Source: Limnomonas spitsbergensis (lineage: Eukaryota; Chlorophyta; Chlorophyceae; Chlamydomonadales). From it: DNA of 64,000 bases. Below are positions 19,136 to 31,309 of the stretch, piece by piece (position 1 is the first letter of the stretch; each line of letters opens with the position of its first letter). The stretch spans positions 2,480,001-2,544,000 of the forward strand of contig JAYJMM010000094.1 of NCBI GenBank assembly GCA_037349105.1, in the 5' to 3' direction. The notes under the pieces are model-generated. The model did not search any database. It worked only from the letters and a program-made list of their open reading frames with translations, and was not told the DNA's origin. The position numbers were made by a program, and so were the translations under genes.

Positions 19136-22100
19136 CAGGCTGGTATAGCCTGCCGAGGTATGATTAAGCATTGGCTGGTAGGCCTGCCGCAGTATGATTA
19201 ACCACAGGCTGGTATAGCCTGCCGAGGTATGATTAAGCATTGGCTGGTAGGCCTGCCGCAGTATGATTAACCACAGGCTGGTATAGCCTGCTGCCGCGGT
19301 ATGATTAAACGCAGGCTGGTATGGCCTGCTGCCACGGTATGATTAACCACAGGCTGGTATGGCCTGCTGCCGCGGTATGATTAACCGCAGGCTTGTATGG
19401 CCTGCTGCCGCGGTATGATTAACCACAGGCTGGTATGGCCTGCTGCTGCGGTATGATTAACCGCAGGCTGGTATGGCCTGCTGCCGCGGTATGATTAACC
19501 ACAGGCTGGTATGGCCTGCTGCCACGGTATGATTAACCACAGGCTGGTATGGCCTGCTGCCACGGTATGATTAACCACAGGCTGGTATGGCCTGCTACCG
19601 CGGTATGATTAACCGCAGGCTGGTATAGCCTGCTGCCACGGTATAATTAACCACAGGCTGGTATGGCCTGCTGCCACGGTATGATTAACCACAGGCTGGT
19701 ATGGCCTGCCACTGTATGATTAACCGCAGGTTGGTATGGCCTGCTGCCACGGTATAACCACAGGCTGGTATGGCCTGCTGCCACGGTATGATTATCCACA
19801 GGCTGGTATGGCCTGCTGCCGCGGTATGATTAACCACAGGCTGGTATGGCCTGCTGCCACGGTATGATTAACCACAGGCTGGTATGGCCTGCTGCTGCGG
19901 TATGATTAACCACAGGCTGGTATGGCCTGCTGCTGCAGTATGATTAACCGCAGGCTGGTATGGCCTGCTGCCACGGTATGATTAACCACAGGCTGGTATG
20001 GCCTGCTGCTGCGGTATGATTAACCACAGGCTGGTATGGCCTGCTGCCACGGTATGATTAACCACAGGCTGGTATGGCCTGCTGCCACGGTATGATTAAC
20101 CACAGGCTGGTATGGCCTGCCACTGTATGATTAACCACAGGCTGGTATGGCCTGCTGCCACGGTATGATTAACCACAGGCTGGTATGGCCTGCTGCTGCG
20201 GTATGATTAACCACAGGCTGGTATGGCCTGCTGCCGCGGTATGGTTCACCACAGGCTGGTATGGCCTGCTGCTGCGGTATGATTAACCACAGGCTGGTAT
20301 GGCCTGCTGCCGCGGTATGATTAACCACAGGCTGGTATAGCCTGCTGCCGCGGTATGATTAACCACAGGCTGGTATGGCCTGCTGCCGCGGTATGATTAA
20401 CCACAGGCTGGTATGGCCTGCTGCCACGGTATGATTAACCACAGGCTGTTATGGCCTGCTGCCGCGGTATGATTAACCACAGGCTGGTATGGCCTGCTGC
20501 CACGGTATGATTAACCACAGGCTGGTATGGCCTGCTGCTGCGGTATGATTAACCACAGGCTGGTATGGCCTGCCGCGGTATGATTAACCACAGGCTGGTA
20601 TGGCCTGCTGCCACGGTATGATTAACCACAGGCTGATATGGCCTGCTGCCACGGTATGATTAACCACAGGCTGGTATGGCCTGCCACTGTATGATTAACC
20701 ACAGGCTGGCATGGTCTGCTGCCGCGGTATGATTAACCACAGGCTGGTATGGCCTGCTGCTGCGGTATGATGAACCACAGGCTGGTATGGCCTGCTGCTG
20801 CGGTATGATTAACCACAGGCTGGTATGGCCTGCTGCCGCGGTATGATTAATCACAGGCTGGTATGGCCTGCTGCCACGGTATGATTAACCACAGGCTGGT
20901 ATGGCCTGCTGCTGCGGTATGATTAACCACAGGCTGGTATGGCCTGCCGCGGTATGATTAACCACAGGCTGGTATGGCCTGCTGCCACGGTATGATTAAC
21001 CACAGGCTGGTATGGCCTGCTGCCACGGTATGATTAACCACAGGCTGGTATGGCCTGCCACTGTATGATTAACCACAGGCTGGTATGGTCTGCTGCCGCG
21101 GTATGATTAACCACAGGCTGGTATGGCCTGCTGCTGCGGTATGATTAACCACAGGCTGGTATGGCCTGCTGCTGCGGTATGATTAACCACAGGCTGGTAT
21201 GGCCTGCTGCCGCGGTATGATGAACCACAGGCTGGTATGGCCTGCTGCCGCGGTATGATTAACCACAGGCTGGTATGGCCTGCTGCCACGGTATGATTAA
21301 CCACAGGCTGGTATGGCCTGCTGCCGCGGTATGATTAACCACAGGCTGGTATGGCCTGCTGCCACGGTATGATTAACCACAGGCTGGTATGGCCTGCTGC
21401 TGCGGTATGATTAACCACAGGCTGGTATGGCCTGCCGCGGTATGATTAACCACAGGCTGGTATGGCCTGCTGCCACGGTATGATTAACCACAGGCTGGTA
21501 TGGCCTGCTGCCACGGTATGATTAACCACAGGCTGGTATGGCCTGCCACTGTATGATTAACCACAGGCTGGTATGGTCTGCTGCCGCGGTATGATTAACC
21601 ACAGGCTGGTATGGCCTGCTGCTGCGGTATGATTAACCACAGGCTGGTATGGCCTGCTGCTGCGGTATGATTAACCACAGGCTGGTATGGCCTGCTGCCG
21701 CGGTATGATGAACCACAGGCTGGTATGGCCTGCTGCCGCGGTATGATTAACCACAGGCTGGTATGGCCTGCTGCCATGGTATGATTAACCACAGGCTGGT
21801 ATGGCCTGCTGCCGCGGTATGATTAACCACAGGCTGGTATGGCCTGCTGCCACGGTATGATTAACCACAGGCTGGTATGGCCTGCTGCTGCGGTATGATT
21901 AACCACAGGCTGGTATGGCCTGCTGCTGCGGTATAATTAACCACAGGCTGGTATGGCCTGCTGCCACGGTATGATTAACCACAGGCTGGTATGGCCTGCT
22001 GCCACGGTATGATTAACCACAGGCTGGTATGGCCTGCCACTGTATGATTAACCACAGGCTGGTATGGTCTGCTGCCGCGGTATGATTAACCACAGGCTGG

Positions 22101-22577
22101 TATGGCCTGCTGCTGCGGTATGATTAACCACAGGCTGGTATGGCCTGCTGCTGCGGTATGATTAACCACAGGCTGGTATGGCCTGCTGCTGCGGTATGAT
22201 TAACCACAGGCTGGTATGGCCTGCTGCCACGGTATGATTAACCACAGGCTGGTATGGCCTGCTGCTGCGGTATGATTAACCACAGGCTGGTATGGCCTGC
22301 TGCTGCGGTATGATTAACCACAGGCTGGTATGGCCTGCTGCTGCGGTATGATTAACCACAGGCTGGTATGGCCTGCTGCTGCGGTATGATTAACCACAGG
22401 CTGGTATGGCCTGCTGCTGCGGTATGATTAACCACAGGCTGGTATGGCCTGCCGCGGTATGATTAACCACAGGCTGGTATGGCCTGCTGCTGCGGTATGA
22501 TTAACCACAGGCTGGTATGGCCTGCTGCCGCGGTATGGTTAACCACAGGCTGGTATGGCCTGCCACGGTATGATAAA
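19136..22577. repeat. 38-bp satellite array, about 90 copies, with higher-order repeat
   Basis: The unit joins ACAGGCTGGTATGGCCTGCT and GCCGCGGTATGATTAACC, with CCACGG, CTGCGG and short (GCCTGCCACTG) variants. The short variant followed by a GGTCTGCTGCCGCGG unit recurs near 20680, 21052, 21540 and 22030; the last three are about 488 bp apart, a higher-order unit of about 13 monomers. Left-edge monomers (19136-19300) are more diverged (TAGCCTGCCGAGG, TAAGCATTGG), as expected if homogenisation acts on the centre. Short open frames here are repeat artefacts. Confidence 0.95.
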
Positions 22578-23984
22578 CGCATAAGTGCAGAATGTATCTA
22601 AAACGGGATTAATTGCAAAGCAATATGTTGGTGCCGCTGTTTTACAAAGGGCTAGCTGCTTCAGCTGATTATGCAAGCTCTGTATGCTAATTAATCTCTC
22701 ATGCATGCATGTGAGGCTGACAGTCGGGTTGAGGATGGGGGGGGAGGAGGCATTGGAGCGGGATGGGGGAGTGAGAGAGGGGGAAAGTTGGCAGCAGGGG
22801 AAGTGGAGAACCAGCAGAACCGCCAGGCGAGATTTTGTACTCGATTGGAAACTCTAAATGCAAGAAGTTTTTACATTCCAACAAAGCATCACATTTTGTG
22901 CATGTGACAGGTGAACCATTACATGCATGTAATATGCGAAAACTGTAAGTGTCCTTTTCCTTCACATGAGGCTATGAATTCGAGTTTGTTTTTAATCGCA
23001 GGGTCAAAACGTTTTCCTGAAGACGCAGGGGCCATCGATAGTTGTATGTTAATCTGCGGAGCATCTGAAATGGTTAGCTTGCGCTACGCCAGCGAGATGA
23101 GGCGTGGCATAGGTAGATGGGAACTTGTAGATTGGACTTGGGAACACAAACACCATGATGATAAGAATACTGGTACCCGTGTGGGAATGTGTGGGGAACT
23201 TGCAAGGTTCTGGTAGTCACCAGCACAAACTTCAGAATTCACCTATTAAGCTGCACGATCCTAGAACAATTAATTAATAAGCTGCATGTTTATCTGCGTG
23301 GACCAATTTACGTCAAACGGTGCGAAGGAAAAGGAAGTCTACGATAAGAGAACGTTGCTGGGTCGGTTGAATCCCCTGGACTGCACCGTTTCTGCACACG
23401 CACTGTCATGCAACTGGGTCCGACTGCGTGTGCCTGGGGTTTTGCAGAGCTCTTGGGCAATGGAGGCCGGGCCCGGCACACCTTCATGCAGTTTCTTTTA
23501 ATGCAGCTACTGTATATTTGGATCGATCGCTCGATTTCCTCTGGGTTTTCTTTGGACTTACTTCATTCTTGGAACGGTCCTTCTCCGTTATTCGTTTTCC
23601 CCCTCCTATCTCCCCAAGCCTTAACATTCATTTCCTACCGACCAGCCAGTCGGGCGCCACGTGGCCGAGCCTTTTCAGCATGGCCCAGCGGTGATATGGC
23701 ATTAACCCGTGGGAAGGCAACTGAAATCTACGGTAATTTATTCTTTTCCTAAAAACCAGCTTTGCCTGAGGGGGGGGGGGGAAGAAAGTCAAACACCCCA
23801 TCCTAAATGTTTTGTCAAACGACCCGTGGCTACCCCCCCCCCCGCCTCCGGAACTTAGTAAAGCCTAAATTTTTCATTCAAAAATCAGAATTCAAGGAAG
23901 GGAGCGAGGTCAATTTCAATCAGCTCATCAGTGCGCTTCTAATGGTCTCAACAAATGTAGGTGGTTCACAAATGTTAAGCGGTG
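22578..23984. other. Non-coding region right of the satellite
   Basis: No supported gene. It contains a G-rich stretch (22735-22800) and poly-G/poly-C runs at about 23770 and 23835. One copy of the retroelement terminal motif (AGTCGGGCGCCACGTGGCCGAGCC..AGCATGGCCCAGCGGTG) is at 23645-23700. Confidence 0.5.
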
Positions 23985-24505
23985 AAACAAAAGGATAAAC
24001 CATTGCTCTAGCTACCACCTGCCAGCTACCTTTCCTAGCTAGAGACCACGAGGCTCCAGAAACAAGAGGACTCATGAATGAGTGGCATCAAACTAGCATA
24101 TAACTTGAGCGTGCTGATGTGCTGCTTCAGAAGCCTGGTCTTCTGCTCCTTGGGGAGCTCCTTGCCCATCCACCCTTCAACTCCTCAGCGCTGATGGCAT
24201 ATCTCGTCACATCTGCCTCCGTCAGCTCCTGACCAGGGTGGGCTGACTTTCTGTGATCTAGGAAGTAATAACTCCAAACATAAGGGCGGATGGTACCCGC
24301 GATGCTCCTGCAGATGGTGCAAGCCACTGGTCTCTTGGTGCAAGGATCGTTGGCAAAACCCCTCTCAGCCGCTTCGCTGAATTCTCCCTTGCCAGCTTCT
24401 CAGCTCCTCTCTTGCACTTTTCCCCCTGTTGGTGATTCCTTAGGGCCACTGGGTTGTCTGAGAATTTTAAGACCTTCAAACAATGCTCACAACAGGTTGT
24501 CATTG
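23985..24505 (-). mobile_element. Transposon-like fragment with BED/C2H2-type zinc finger, frameshifted
   Basis: The minus strand begins with a finger-like pattern (C-E-H-C..H..C, residues 5-30 of the frame starting at 24503). After a frame change it continues with WSYYFLDHRKSAHPGQEL. The second half and its flank (AGTTATATGC..TCTGGAGCCTC.TGGTCTCTAGC) are repeated at 35500-35825. BED-type fingers are common in hAT-like transposases, so a decayed transposon is inferred; no catalytic domain is visible. Confidence 0.45.
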
Positions 24506-25350
24506 CTTAATTCATAGCAACTACCAATGCAACTACACCGTGTGAGTCCATAATGGGTGTACGCACAACGGTGCAGGTGGTTCCGGAGCCATGGCACCCC
24601 CATGCCATAATTGCACGCCAAGAGGGGTCTGATTTTTTGTTACCCCCTCTTCCAGCTTCCTGGGCCAAAAACAATTTAAGACCCCCCTTAATTTATTTGT
24701 GCCCCCCCTCGGCTTTGCCAAGAAAAAAACCCTCGAATATTAGGCAAAAATAACATGGATTCTTACAACATATAGACTCTCATAGGTATGGATGTGTTAT
24801 TGTACTCGGTAGACCCCCGGTACGGACCATTTTCATTTCTTGGAACCGTATTATTTGAGTTAGCTGTATGGTCAATGCGAGGGTCCATGGTGTCATCTTT
24901 GTTGGTTACTATTGGCCAGGGTTTAGGGTTAGGGTCTGCAAAAATCCCTGAGCAGTTTTCGAATTTCTCAATTCGTAAATTGTACTTTCCATGTGTGTAC
25001 TGGCCACTGCCCAACTTTGAAAAACAATCATCTTACCGAATATGCACGCTCTTCTCCCCATAATCAAGCTCTTCATGAGAAACGGCGCACAAATCACAGG
25101 CCTCCCCTCGCCCCGGGCTGGTTACTATTTATCACTTTCCAACCTTGTCAACCACCTAGCTGAAAATAGATGGCACGCAATGGTCCCCACTTTCTTCAGC
25201 AGCCATGATGCACACATAACAGCCACCCTCTCCACCGGCCGGGGCTCTGGAATGCACACTCAGCCCAACCTGAAATGATCGTCTGTGCCCTTGAACAAGA
25301 ACCAGAACCACCCGTAGAGGCAAAATGTCATTGACCCATAGAGACAAAAT
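24506..25350. other. Non-coding region
   Basis: No exon recognised. A short telomere-like word, GGGTTTAGGGTTAGGGT, occurs near 24918-24934; it is too short to be more than an interstitial trace. Confidence 0.4.
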
Positions 25351-25353
25351 TTA

Positions 25354-25427
25354 TGTTCTCTCACGGGTTCGAACCGCGGACCTTTTGCGTGTTAAGCAAA
25401 CGTGATGACCAACTACACCAAGGGAAC
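25354..25427 (-). tRNA. tRNA-Val(AAC)
   Basis: Minus-strand cloverleaf of 74 bases: GTTCCCT acceptor arm, D arm GTGTAGTTGGTCATCAC, anticodon stem TTTGC/GCAAA with loop TTAACAC (anticodon AAC), and T arm CGCGG-TTCGAAC-CCGTG. The acceptor pairs with AGAGAAC at six of seven positions (one C.A mismatch); the discriminator is A. No intron. The mismatch leaves room for a pseudogene or a tRNA-derived repeat. Confidence 0.7.
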
Positions 25428-25673
25428 CCGATGTACAGTCAACCGGAATATTGGTAAAAGTTCTATCAGATTTCCCTCTCTCGTTTAGACGGGGCCTTCA
25501 CAATCCCCTGCAAATGAAAATGGAGGCCCACAAAACACATGCAGTGCCCTCCGGGCAAAGGGGCCAGGGCTCTGCTGGGTGGGCCATAGGCGATTAATCG
25601 TGCCACTGCAGCGCAGACAAGAGATTGATTCATACGGTATCATCACTGCAAACAAGGGCAGGGATTTAGGAAC

Positions 25674-26560
25674 ATGCATAGCATCATTCAGCATACAAGT
25701 GGCAGCATGACGAAGGTCATGCAAGGTAAAGAGGCGTATCTGGCTGCCATGCTGCAACGCATTTACCGCATGGCCATTGAGGTACATCTAAAGCACCATC
25801 TACCCACACACATCCGATTGGTGGCTGTCTACGCAGCACCCACCGCCGACTACGAAGATGGGGTGTGGGCCACCGACCACCTTTGGCAGCAGCAATGCAT
25901 CCAGAACAGGATGTGGTCCAGCCTGCTTCAACACCTATCTAATCAGACTGAGGGGCTCCCTTTGTCTGCCACCAGCTGGGAGGGTGTGAGGAAGCGACAG
26001 ATCCAGTCGTTACAGCGGCACTGGTGGAAGCATGCTTGCATCTTCTACGACGCAACGGTGGCAATGGCAGGACAGCAAGGTAGCCCACACACGGCGGCTG
26101 CTATGGCAGCAGACAGAGCAGATCGCAGGTAGACAGGTCACTAGAAGGCGCACCTGGTTCTGTGACCTGCTGGGTGCATGGAAGGAACGGGGGAAGGAGG
26201 CAGCCTTTCCCAAACTGCACCAGGCAGCAACTGACCCACAGCCGCCAACCGTCATCGAGGCACTGGCACAAACAGATGCAACTTACTGGCAGGCGCAGTT
26301 GGACGTGACCGGCTGTTAGGGCACCACCATCTCCAGGGACCCCACCACCGAACCCAGGCTTGCAAAGACCTACCGCACGTGGTTTCAGCCGCCCAGAGCG
26401 TCAGGCACCGGAGCAACAAGAGCTTGGGCCACTGGCTGCAGTTTGGTCCCCATCGGCCTACGAGAGTGGTGACCCTCCGGCGTCCCCTGAAGCTGACCCT
26501 GGGGTGAGCGCAGGTGTGAGCGCCTTCACATCAGCATTCTGAACCTTATTCTAAGCCGGC
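25674..26560 (+). mobile_element. LINE-like retroelement coding remnant
   Basis: 25674-26132 encodes a segment (RHHLPT-like, VYAAPTADYEDGVWATDHL) clearly related to the one at about 37080-37370. Further on, GGGACCCCACCACCGAACCC..CCTACCGCACGTGGTTTCAG (26338-26392) matches the segments at 37680 and 38468. Frames are interrupted. This is a second, more decayed member of the element at 36.7 kb. Confidence 0.55.
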
Positions 26561-27086
26561 AAGCGTGGTCATTTACTCACTTGCAAAGGTGATCTTGCGA
26601 GCACCAAAATAAACATTGCCCAGCGTTCTGCCGTTCTGGTAGCCCATCTCAGCCCCTGTCTGGAGAGTTGAGTCGTGGGCTCATATGTCCTGCTTGGGAG
26701 ACTCATATGAAACTCACTGAATTCTATAGTGGTTGTCAATGTACCGGTGTTGTTTGCCAAGGGTAGTGGAGGTACATGGTTGCTTTAGGGACAAGACTGC
26801 AGCTAGAGGCTTAGGTTGAAGGATTTCAGACATCGTGTTGCATTGAGGATATGAAAATGGAAAGCAGTCGTTCATGATGAAGATGTCTGGTAGAGCACGA
26901 AGCCATTGGTTCGACCCTCTTGGCTCGACCTCCCCTGGCTTCAACACATTGCCTCCTCAGAAGGGTCTATGGTTGCGGAGCTCGTTTGTACGGTATTGCA
27001 AACTTTCCAAAAGGTCCCTCTCAGGTTTCAGCGCCCGTGCTTCTGACTTGTAAAGCCAACCCGTGTGGTTGTTAAGACAGACAAGA
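26561..27086. other. 5' flank of the cytochrome c1 gene
   Basis: About 530 bases. A short open frame (from about 26875) ends at TAA near 27050; it matches nothing recognised and cannot be joined in frame to cytochrome c1. Confidence 0.4.
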
Positions 27087-30000
27087 ATGCGCTCCGCTGT
27101 CACTCTCCTTCGGGCGTTCGGGACTGGGCTACAGTCCTCTTGCTCAGAGTCGGTCGCCTCTAAGTTCTCGCCTCAGGTACTTCTCAAGATATGAGGCCAT
27201 CAAAAGATCCAGGAGCCTGTCATCAGCAAATATGGGGATGTTCGACAGATTGCTGTCTCTATGTGATAGTGCATCGTCTGGCGCGCAATTAAGTGGAAGA
27301 TATCTACTGGGAGCTGTGACCTGCATTTGATGTCGCTGCCGATGTTGATGATGATTGTTTCATGTGACCAAGGACACGCTTTTGATCATACAAGGAGAAT
27401 CACTGTAGTATCCTGGTCTCATATCGCAGGTGCTTAGCAAGGCCCTCTTCTCCGCCTCTTCCTCTGCTCCTGTGGCCTCTGAGACCCCTGCTGCTGGCAG
27501 CAAGGCCTTCTACGGTGCTGCTCTGGGAGGCCTCGTTGCCGGCGTATTTGGCGCCTCATGCGTGGCATCAGCTAACGAAGTTGCTGACGGTTGCCATTCG
27601 CCAAGCTACCCTTGGTCTCACGAGGGCATCTTCGACTCTTATGACCACGCCTCTATTCGACGCGGTCACCAGGTCTACACGCAGGTACATCAGCGTGGGG
27701 CAGGTTCATGGGGGAACAAGCAGCAGGGACAGATGTATGCATGAGAAGTCGCGGGCGTCCAGATTTCGACGCTATCGCCTTCGCAGTCACGCTCAGCCGG
27801 GATTCCAGCCAGCGTTCGTGTCTTTGTGTCCTCAGGATCTCCCTGCCCAGCTGCACACCATGGGTGCTTGAAGGGAATGGCCAACCTCACATTTCGATAG
27901 CTCAGAGACTGGCGCTGAGGCTAGACTCAGCAACTGGAGCGTCTCTCGCATGCACTCATGTGGAATATGTAGGGGAGAGTTGAGCCATGGCAGCATGTGC
28001 AAGTGGCGGCTTAAGGGCGGCCCCAATGTGCAGGTCTTGTAGACTGGTTTAACAGAGCAGAATGACGAGGCACCTACAAACCGTCCATCTCTAGGAGCTG
28101 ATCCTTCTCATTTTGTTTTGACCCATGGGATGAATGACCAATGGATTTATCGGCCTCTTTATCGGATCAGCCTGGGGTCACCAAGGCACCTTTAGCTCTA
28201 CATGAGGGTTGTCTCAGGCAATATCACCACCTATCGCGGCGGTTAGTTAAGCGCACTAGATTGGCAGCAAAAAGTAGACAAATTAAGAAATCAGTTCCCT
28301 TGCACGCCCATTTCCCCCCCATGCTGTTGCTGAGCCCCCCCCCTAAAGCTGCTGGTTTCTCTTCCTTCACGCAGGTCTGTGCTGCATGCCACAGCATGAA
28401 GTACCTGCACTGGCGCCAGCTGGTCGGTGTGGCCTACACAGAGGAGGAGGCTAAGGCCCTGGCTTTTGAGACTGAGGTGCGATAGGGCAATTTAGACTGA
28501 CGGGGATGTTGTGCATGGGTGACCAGGCATGCACGTGCCCTGCCTGTGCGACCGATTGGTGAGTGTCTCCTGCCCGAAGGAATAGGCCAAGGCCCTGTTT
28601 TTTCAGACTGAGGTGCAAAAAGGCATGACGGAAGTTCTGGTATATGGGGATATGGTGTAGCCCGTTTAGGGGGCAGGTATGCAGGTTCTCTACCCGTTGG
28701 AGCAGTTCTCAAAAATCTTTAATCAAATGGGTGACCAATTTCTTGCACAGCTGTGAGACAGAGCCAGTGTTGGCAGGACTCGATGGACGTAGGAGGTGTC
28801 AAAACAGGATGGACCCAGAAATTATTGCTATTCAATAGAAGGTGGAAGAAGGAATGCCATGAGATTGGGCATATACGCAATGCAGTCTCATTTAGGGCCT
28901 TATGGCTGGTGCAGTTGGAGTTTTGTGCCCTGCAATTTAGTCCGGACATAACAGCCATGCAAGTTCAGCCATGCAAGTTCAGTTGTTGTACGCCATGCAA
29001 TTAAGCTGGGGCATTTACATGCTGCAGCTGACCGCAGTACATACTAACGCTTTGTGCACATGTCTTAATGTCAAGGTTGAGGATGGCCCTAACGATGAGG
29101 GTGAGATGTTCACTCGGCCGGGGAGGCTTTCAGACAAGCTGCCCAACCCCTACGCCAATGAGCAGGTGAATTTTGATGGGTTTGTAGCAGGTTAGGAAGA
29201 CCTTTGGGTGGTCAAGCATGCAAACATCAGCATTTTGCACAAGGAGACATTTGCAGTAGTGTAACAAGTAAGGACTCCCGCACGTCCTGAGCAGGTTGAG
29301 TGACGAAGCGCTGTGTGGTAATGAGCATTGGCATCTGACAGCTTTCGGAGGGATTAGTAGATGCTTGAAATGCAACTTGCGAGGGCAGGTGCCCTGTTAA
29401 GGGACATGCAAGTGCTGGTCATGGCAGGGATCAAAACCTCAATGAGTTAGGATGGAAAGAGGTCTGGAGCTTCGTTTGAGGCATGCTCATTTTAGATCCA
29501 ACCCCAGCATCCACACACATCGCGTCTCTGGTTCAGTGTTTGAAAGCGGCTTTTACCCTGAATTCATACTCTTGGCATGCCATGCATCTCTGGCCGCATG
29601 TAGGTCCTGATCTCTAGGAAGGTCACGATTGTTTTTGGGGCACAATGGGTAGTCCTGGATGGGCCGTCAGAAGCAGGCTGTCTCATTTGCATACAAAATA
29701 GATATCCGCAACTTTCCTCCAGCCTGAGCTCTTTGCTGCCTCGCACCCCCCATGCAGGCTGCCCGCTACACAAATGGTGGCGCCTACCCCCCAGACCTGT
29801 CGCTGATCTCTGGCGCCAGGCACAATGGCCAGAACTACATCTTCGCCCTGCTCACGGGGTACCGCGACCCACCAGCGGGAATCTCGGTGAGAACCACAAA
29901 TGAGAGGGGGAAGAAGGGGCTGGCGAGGTAGGGAAGAAAGCAAGGGGTGGTACGAACTAGGAATGCAAGAGAGGAAGGGGGGGGGGGGGAGAGCAAACAA

Positions 30001-31309
30001 GAGTGTTTGAAATGTGGTAGGAAGGGTGAAACATAATTCGAACGTGATGAAATGGGGGAGCAAGGAGTCTGTAACATTGACAAATGCCATAGAGTGGGAG
30101 AGCATTTTGTCATTTGTGTGTGCCAGACAGAAATACGCGTCCACCTTTTGAGGCAGATGCCTGCAGGCCTGGCCTGGCTTGCACTGACCAGTTGAGCTGA
30201 ATAGTTGCAGCCTGACCCATCTCTGATGCCACCCCGACTCTGCCGTGACACCCCCCTCCCTGTACCCTCACTCCCTGATGCCCTCTACCTATTCTCTAAC
30301 TCGTTGCTGCCCCCCCCCCCGCCTGATCCTCAGGTGCGTGATGGCCTGCGCTACAACCCCTACTTCCCGGGCGGCTCCATTGCCATGCCCCAGATGATTG
30401 TGGATGGCGGTGTGGAGTATGATGACGGCACCCCCTCAAGCGCCTCGCAGCAGGCTAAGGATGTCACCACCTTCCTGACTTGGAGCTGCTACCCCTTCCA
30501 GGTAGGACAGGCTGACATAGGAGGGCACGGGGAGGGGGACAGGCTGCCATAATAGCAGGGAAGGGAGTAAGCTGTGGGTGGCATGGGAGTTGTGCAAGGG
30601 TTGGGAGAAATGGGAGTCGTAAATCTAATTGCGGTTCCTACTCATGAGTATGGCATTGTCGGCAGCTGTGATGACAAGGCAGGTGCTGCATGTTTCTGTT
30701 GGTTGATGGGCCCTGCTGATTCAGGGGTGTCGATGTCCCTGAGACGGACCTTGAAGGTGCTTCTTTTGACGTTTCAAAATTTGAGCCCGAGCAATGCAAC
30801 AGGACTCACCCTCTGTGTTGGGACAGAGTTTTTACCTGGCCTGCCAATCCAGACCCTGCATCTTCCTTACGTGGAGATGAGGATCAAACATGTTTTTGGA
30901 GTTGCTGTTGGTCACAGTTGCTGTTGGTCACCTGAAGCCTCGAGGGGTGCCCCCAATTGGTAATTCCCCTCCCTGCTCTCCTGAAACTGGTGTTTTCCTT
31001 CTTTTCCCCTCTGGACTCCGTCCTCCTTCCTCTCCTGACTCCTCTGACCCCTATTGTTCCGTAGCTGTCCCTTAAAGGATGAGATGCGTGTGGCAGGCAT
31101 CAAAGCCTGCTTCGTCCTGACCGTCTTGATTGGATTTCTGCTCCCTCCTCTGACCCTCTGCCTCCTTGTCCCTTCAGGATGAGATGCGCGTGATGGGCAT
31201 CAAGGCCTGCTTCGTCCTCATCCTTCTGATTGGCTTTGCGTCCTACTCCAAGCGCCTGAAGTGGTCCCCCATCAAGTCCCAGCGCATCGTCATGAACGTG
31301 GTCAACTAG
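27087..31309 (+). CDS. CYC1: Cytochrome c1, haem protein of mitochondrial complex III, 7 exons
   Basis: Carries electrons from the Rieske protein to cytochrome c in the inner membrane. Exons 27087-27176, 27430-27684, 28375-28476, 29076-29165, 29758-29886, 30334-30501 and 31178-31309, all phase 0, give 321 residues. Exon 1 encodes an Arg/Ser/Ala-rich matrix-targeting presequence ([12 protein letters not shown]). Residues 56-76 are a hydrophobic sorting segment, together forming the bipartite presequence known for this protein. CAACH (117-121) binds haem c covalently. M240 in IAMPQM is the expected axial ligand. A C-terminal membrane anchor (about 286-301) is followed by a basic tail. Exons 3 and 7 each have a partial duplicate in the neighbouring intron. 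TGTAA at 31791-31795 may serve polyadenylation. Exon 1 is inferred from frame, splice site and signal character. Confidence 0.95.
28570..28625 (+). repeat. Copy of the cytochrome c1 exon 3 end with donor
   Basis: GGAATAGGCCAAGGCCCTG followed by TTTTTTCAGACTGAGGTGCA parallels the genuine GGAGGCTAAGGCCCTGGCTT then TTGAGACTGAGGTGCG at 28446-28480. It lies in intron 3, downstream of the true donor. Confidence 0.75.
31060..31140 (+). repeat. Copy of the cytochrome c1 exon 7 start with acceptor
   Basis: GATGAGATGCGTGTGGCAGG..ATCAAAGCCTGCTTCGTCCTGA at 31078 onwards repeats the first 60 or so bases of exon 7 (31178), preceded by a possible AAAG acceptor. In frame it reads [20 protein letters not shown] and then runs into the polypyrimidine tract of the true exon. 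Confidence 0.85.

Noticed and set aside
19136..22577. CRISPR-like array of regular repeats
   Set aside because: Monomers are contiguous without unique spacers and the context is a eukaryotic nuclear genome.
24918..24934. Telomere
   Set aside because: Only about two telomere-like units inside unique sequence.
26875..27052. Short Arg/Ser-rich frame as cytochrome c1 exon 1
   Set aside because: Its only plausible donor gives the wrong phase for exon 2, whereas 27087-27176 fits exactly.
27430..27744. GTG-initiated frame as a complete gene start
   Set aside because: It is cytochrome c1 exon 2; the GTG follows an AG acceptor and exon 1 with an ATG and presequence is found upstream.
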